From NCBI GenBank assembly GCA_020849935.1, contig JADZFJ010000208.1:1-6452 (forward strand): DNA of 6,452 nt, in the 5' to 3' direction. This document shows, piece by piece, positions 6,201-6,452 of the stretch. The DNA is from Crocinitomix sp. Lineage in GTDB: Bacteria; Bacteroidota; Bacteroidia; Flavobacteriales_D; Crocinitomicaceae. The notes below the pieces were generated by a model. The model was not told where the DNA came from. It saw nothing but the letters and a program-made list of their open reading frames with translations, and ran no database searches. Numbering within the stretch: the first letter of the stretch is position 1; every line of letters begins with the position of its first letter. A program made the translations under genes and the position numbers.

Positions 6201-6452
6201 CACCATTTTTAGTCCATACGAATTTGAACCTGTGAATATTTTCTCCCCGAATGGAGATGGTATTAATGATATTTTCACCTTCCAATATCTTTCAAGCTCT
6301 ATCAAGACGTTCAATTGCGTTATCGTTGATCGTTGGGGCGTGGTAATGATTACCTTGGATGATATAAATGCTGGCTGGAATGGAATTAATAAAAATGGAA
6401 ATGTTTGTACAGACGGAACTTACTTCTACGTTTATGAGGCCACAAGTGATGA
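3262..6452 (+). CDS. Large secreted T9SS type B protein: beta-propeller, PKD, SprB repeats (3' end outside window)
   Basis: The frame is open for 1063 codons to the window edge. ATG 3262 is chosen because it gives an n-region with two arginines (MTIRSVQTINR) before the hydrophobic core MSFFLMLIFLFGYQVNS. Starting at the in-frame ATG 3295 would leave no positive charge. Cleavage after FCQ (residue 31) is likely. Domain order: seven propeller-type repeats (about 54-393), linker (394-458), PKD (about 460-540, with WDFGDG at 500-505), four SprB-type repeats (about 557-878), a degenerate PKD-like region (about 880-985), and a T9SS type B, gliding-motility-associated C-terminal domain from about 990 (FSPNGDGINDIF at 994-1005). 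Such proteins are exported by Sec and the type IX system and end at the cell surface or outside. They are often large adhesin-like proteins, but no specific ligand can be read from the sequence. The stop codon should lie within a few tens of bases past the edge. Confidence 0.92.
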   Translation, partial: MTIRSVQTINRMSFFLMLIFLFGYQVNSFCQDPCADADRNLITYFGTTVSDNATTVKRIGEYGYAVGGYRLVGGVERMFVARLDLCGELIWYNIYNTGQMGICTGIELIDDVIHIVGYKDFKTLFLKLNLDGTVISAKTVGNYNTYPRNLVISDDGNFLTTGASNASGGIGGTDSYLLKSSFDGTTLWSKRFGRGANDFGQNLMQDSDGNILAIGYTRNYEGSTRKSYVTKFDGSGNLLWNKEYAIGTGTTYLSYCTQIDDHYYFTGQGNVSTSGDFDVLVIKTDLSGNLIWSKYLGTSGVESGLFITHQDGNLVGYAKAWSPTLNEEMLIFRMDTDGNLLEYASFGTSSQDEATNMSSNNFGLEEDGMYGIFLPNTAEIGGQENAFFRFTSIEGICDPSDVVLTVLSPTVIVTTVPLTVLTPTWNASTVTYPIGVVTYESGIICADFPESDTCEVITNFEFIAAGVSSSDGATGDCFLNSIAFNDLSTVEGDTISEWLWDFGDGGTSTEQNPDHTYSEAGTYTISLLVTTSEGCSDEFTMEIIMTDFIEYEYVIEEPSCFGLSDGTITINVEGEIEDLIFTITNDDGETLNIDNSNIAEGLETGWYFLNVSDGSPCNLTDSVFLDQPDFLVPEYIFNEPTCYGFSDGSITINVVGVFDTLIFTITNTDGEVLNIGNSNTANGLVSGWYFMNVNDGTPCNKSDSVFIDQPGILDALIATQDALCYGDENGLAWVTEVINYEGSFDAISYYWAPNPAGIEGLGADSTWAMGAGTYVLTINDENGCSATIDFTINQPDSLFLVEFGSEPASCRLYGYQNGNGVVYGAATGGTPDYDYTWINLETGAEINNTTWGGLNPGNYEFHVVDNNGCSLTASIFLDSLNPIAAFTIISDQLNADYKGTANVEAFFENNSTNFSSDGDPFADTTFFWNLNTPEGNWIITHDYFEIMDTVYGPRSQSYEVEVCLVAMNKNGCTDTACKIITIFSPYEFEPVNIFSPNGDGINDIFTFQYLSSSIKTFNCVIVDRWGVVMITLDDINAGWNGINKNGNVCTDGTYFYVYEATSD
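3421..4440 (+). other. Probable seven-bladed beta-propeller domain
   Basis: Residues about 54-393 contain seven units of about 40-52 residues. Each has the order: Asp/Gly turn (SDDGN, DSDGN, HQDGN), a hydrophobic strand with Gly (FLTTGA, ILAIGY, YYFTGQ), a strand such as DSYLLKS or DVLVIKT, and a closing DG.L.W.K..G motif (FDGTTLWSKRFG, GSGNLLWNKEY, LSGNLIWSKYLG). Unit starts are near residues 55, 100, 147, 199, 252, 303 and 354. This is the pattern of SBBP/delta-60-like propeller repeats common in secreted Bacteroidota proteins, and seven units fit a closed propeller. The blade count is by eye. Confidence 0.7.
4639..4881 (+). other. PKD domain
   Basis: Residues about 460-540 begin with FEFIAAGVSSSD, reach the hallmark WLWDFGDGGTST around 498-509, then QNPDHTYSEAGTYTISL and a closing VTTSEGCSDEF strand. 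This is a standard PKD (Ig-like beta-sandwich) domain, a spacer or binding module in extracellular proteins. Confidence 0.9.
4930..5421 (+). repeat. Two tandem 246-base coding repeats (SprB-type units 1 and 2)
   Basis: Two direct repeats of exactly 246 bases (82 residues) start at 4930 and 5176. Each opens EP.C.G.SDG.ITINV and includes LIFTITN.DGE.LNI.NSN, GWYF.NV.DG.PCN and DSVF.DQP. Across the first 72 residues, about 50 are identical (near 69%) with no gaps, which indicates duplication within this gene. The units match the SprB repeat family of gliding-motility and T9SS-exported adhesins. Confidence 0.88.
5422..5895 (+). repeat. Diverged SprB-type units 3 and 4
   Basis: Unit 3 keeps the same 246-base spacing of its first cysteine (codon at 5431) but has diverged: LCYGDENGLAWVTEV, ISYYWAPNP, then MGAGTYVLTINDENGCSAT and a closing INQPDSL. 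Unit 4 has its first cysteine codon at 5689, 258 bases on, with GGTPDYDYTW, GLNPGNYEFHVVDNNGCS and a closing FLDS. Both have the usual SprB plan of C..G..nG, GG.P.Y.Y.W, aG.Y.v.v.D.nGC. They are older copies than units 1 and 2. Confidence 0.75.
6229..6452 (+). other. T9SS type B (gliding motility-associated) C-terminal sorting domain, cut by the window edge
   Basis: Residues about 990-1063 hold VNIFSPNGDGINDIF, then the VIVDRWGVVM strand (family form 'v.nrwG..vf'), GWNGINKNGN and DGTYFYVYEA (family form 'GWdG...G..vpdGtYyY'). The domain is normally 85-90 residues and ends the protein, so about 10-20 residues are missing. It directs export through the type IX secretion system. Confidence 0.93.

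Noticed and set aside
4209..6314. Minus-strand open frames opposite the T9SS type B gene (4209-4439, 4575-4808, 4827-5012, 6049-6314)
   Set aside because: Each is antisense to clear propeller, PKD, SprB or sorting-domain sequence; none has a promoter or recognisable product.

Overview
The base composition, gene content and promoters suggest a member of the Bacteroidota, probably a Flavobacteriia-like marine or freshwater bacterium. Both large genes encode secreted multidomain proteins. One carries the start of a type IX secretion (T9SS) type B, gliding-motility-associated C-terminal domain. The -7 elements read TAnnTTTG, the form used by the Bacteroidota primary sigma factor, and the start codons are preceded by A-rich sequence rather than a Shine-Dalgarno motif. 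The lineage is inferred from these features, not from a search.

Layout. Bases 1-2625 (minus strand) hold the first 875 codons of a large secreted protein that runs off the left edge. It has the sequence blocks of peptide-N-glycosidase F (PNGase F), but the N-terminal half of the fold is interrupted by about 500 residues containing a Bacteroidota beta-sandwich-like module and a LamG/concanavalin-like domain. Bases 2703-3089 (minus) encode a complete small DUF423-family inner-membrane protein of 128 residues. A terminator-like hairpin directly abuts its start codon. Bases 3262-6452 (plus, running off the right edge) encode the first 1063 codons of a divergent secreted protein. Its order is signal peptide, probable seven-bladed beta-propeller, linker, PKD domain, four SprB-type repeats (the first two a clear tandem duplication), a degenerate PKD-like domain, and the T9SS type B sorting domain, cut a few residues before its end.

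How the parts relate. The two large genes are transcribed away from each other, and the DUF423 gene lies between them on the same strand as the PNGase-like gene. Each large gene has its own recognisable -7 box a few bases upstream of the start, so they look like separate transcription units rather than one operon. Nothing links the DUF423 protein functionally to the secreted proteins. There are no RNA genes, insertion sequences, CRISPR arrays or phage genes, and no gene-free stretch exceeds about 175 bases. I do not see a clear new multigene system. The most unusual item is the architecture of the PNGase F-like protein.
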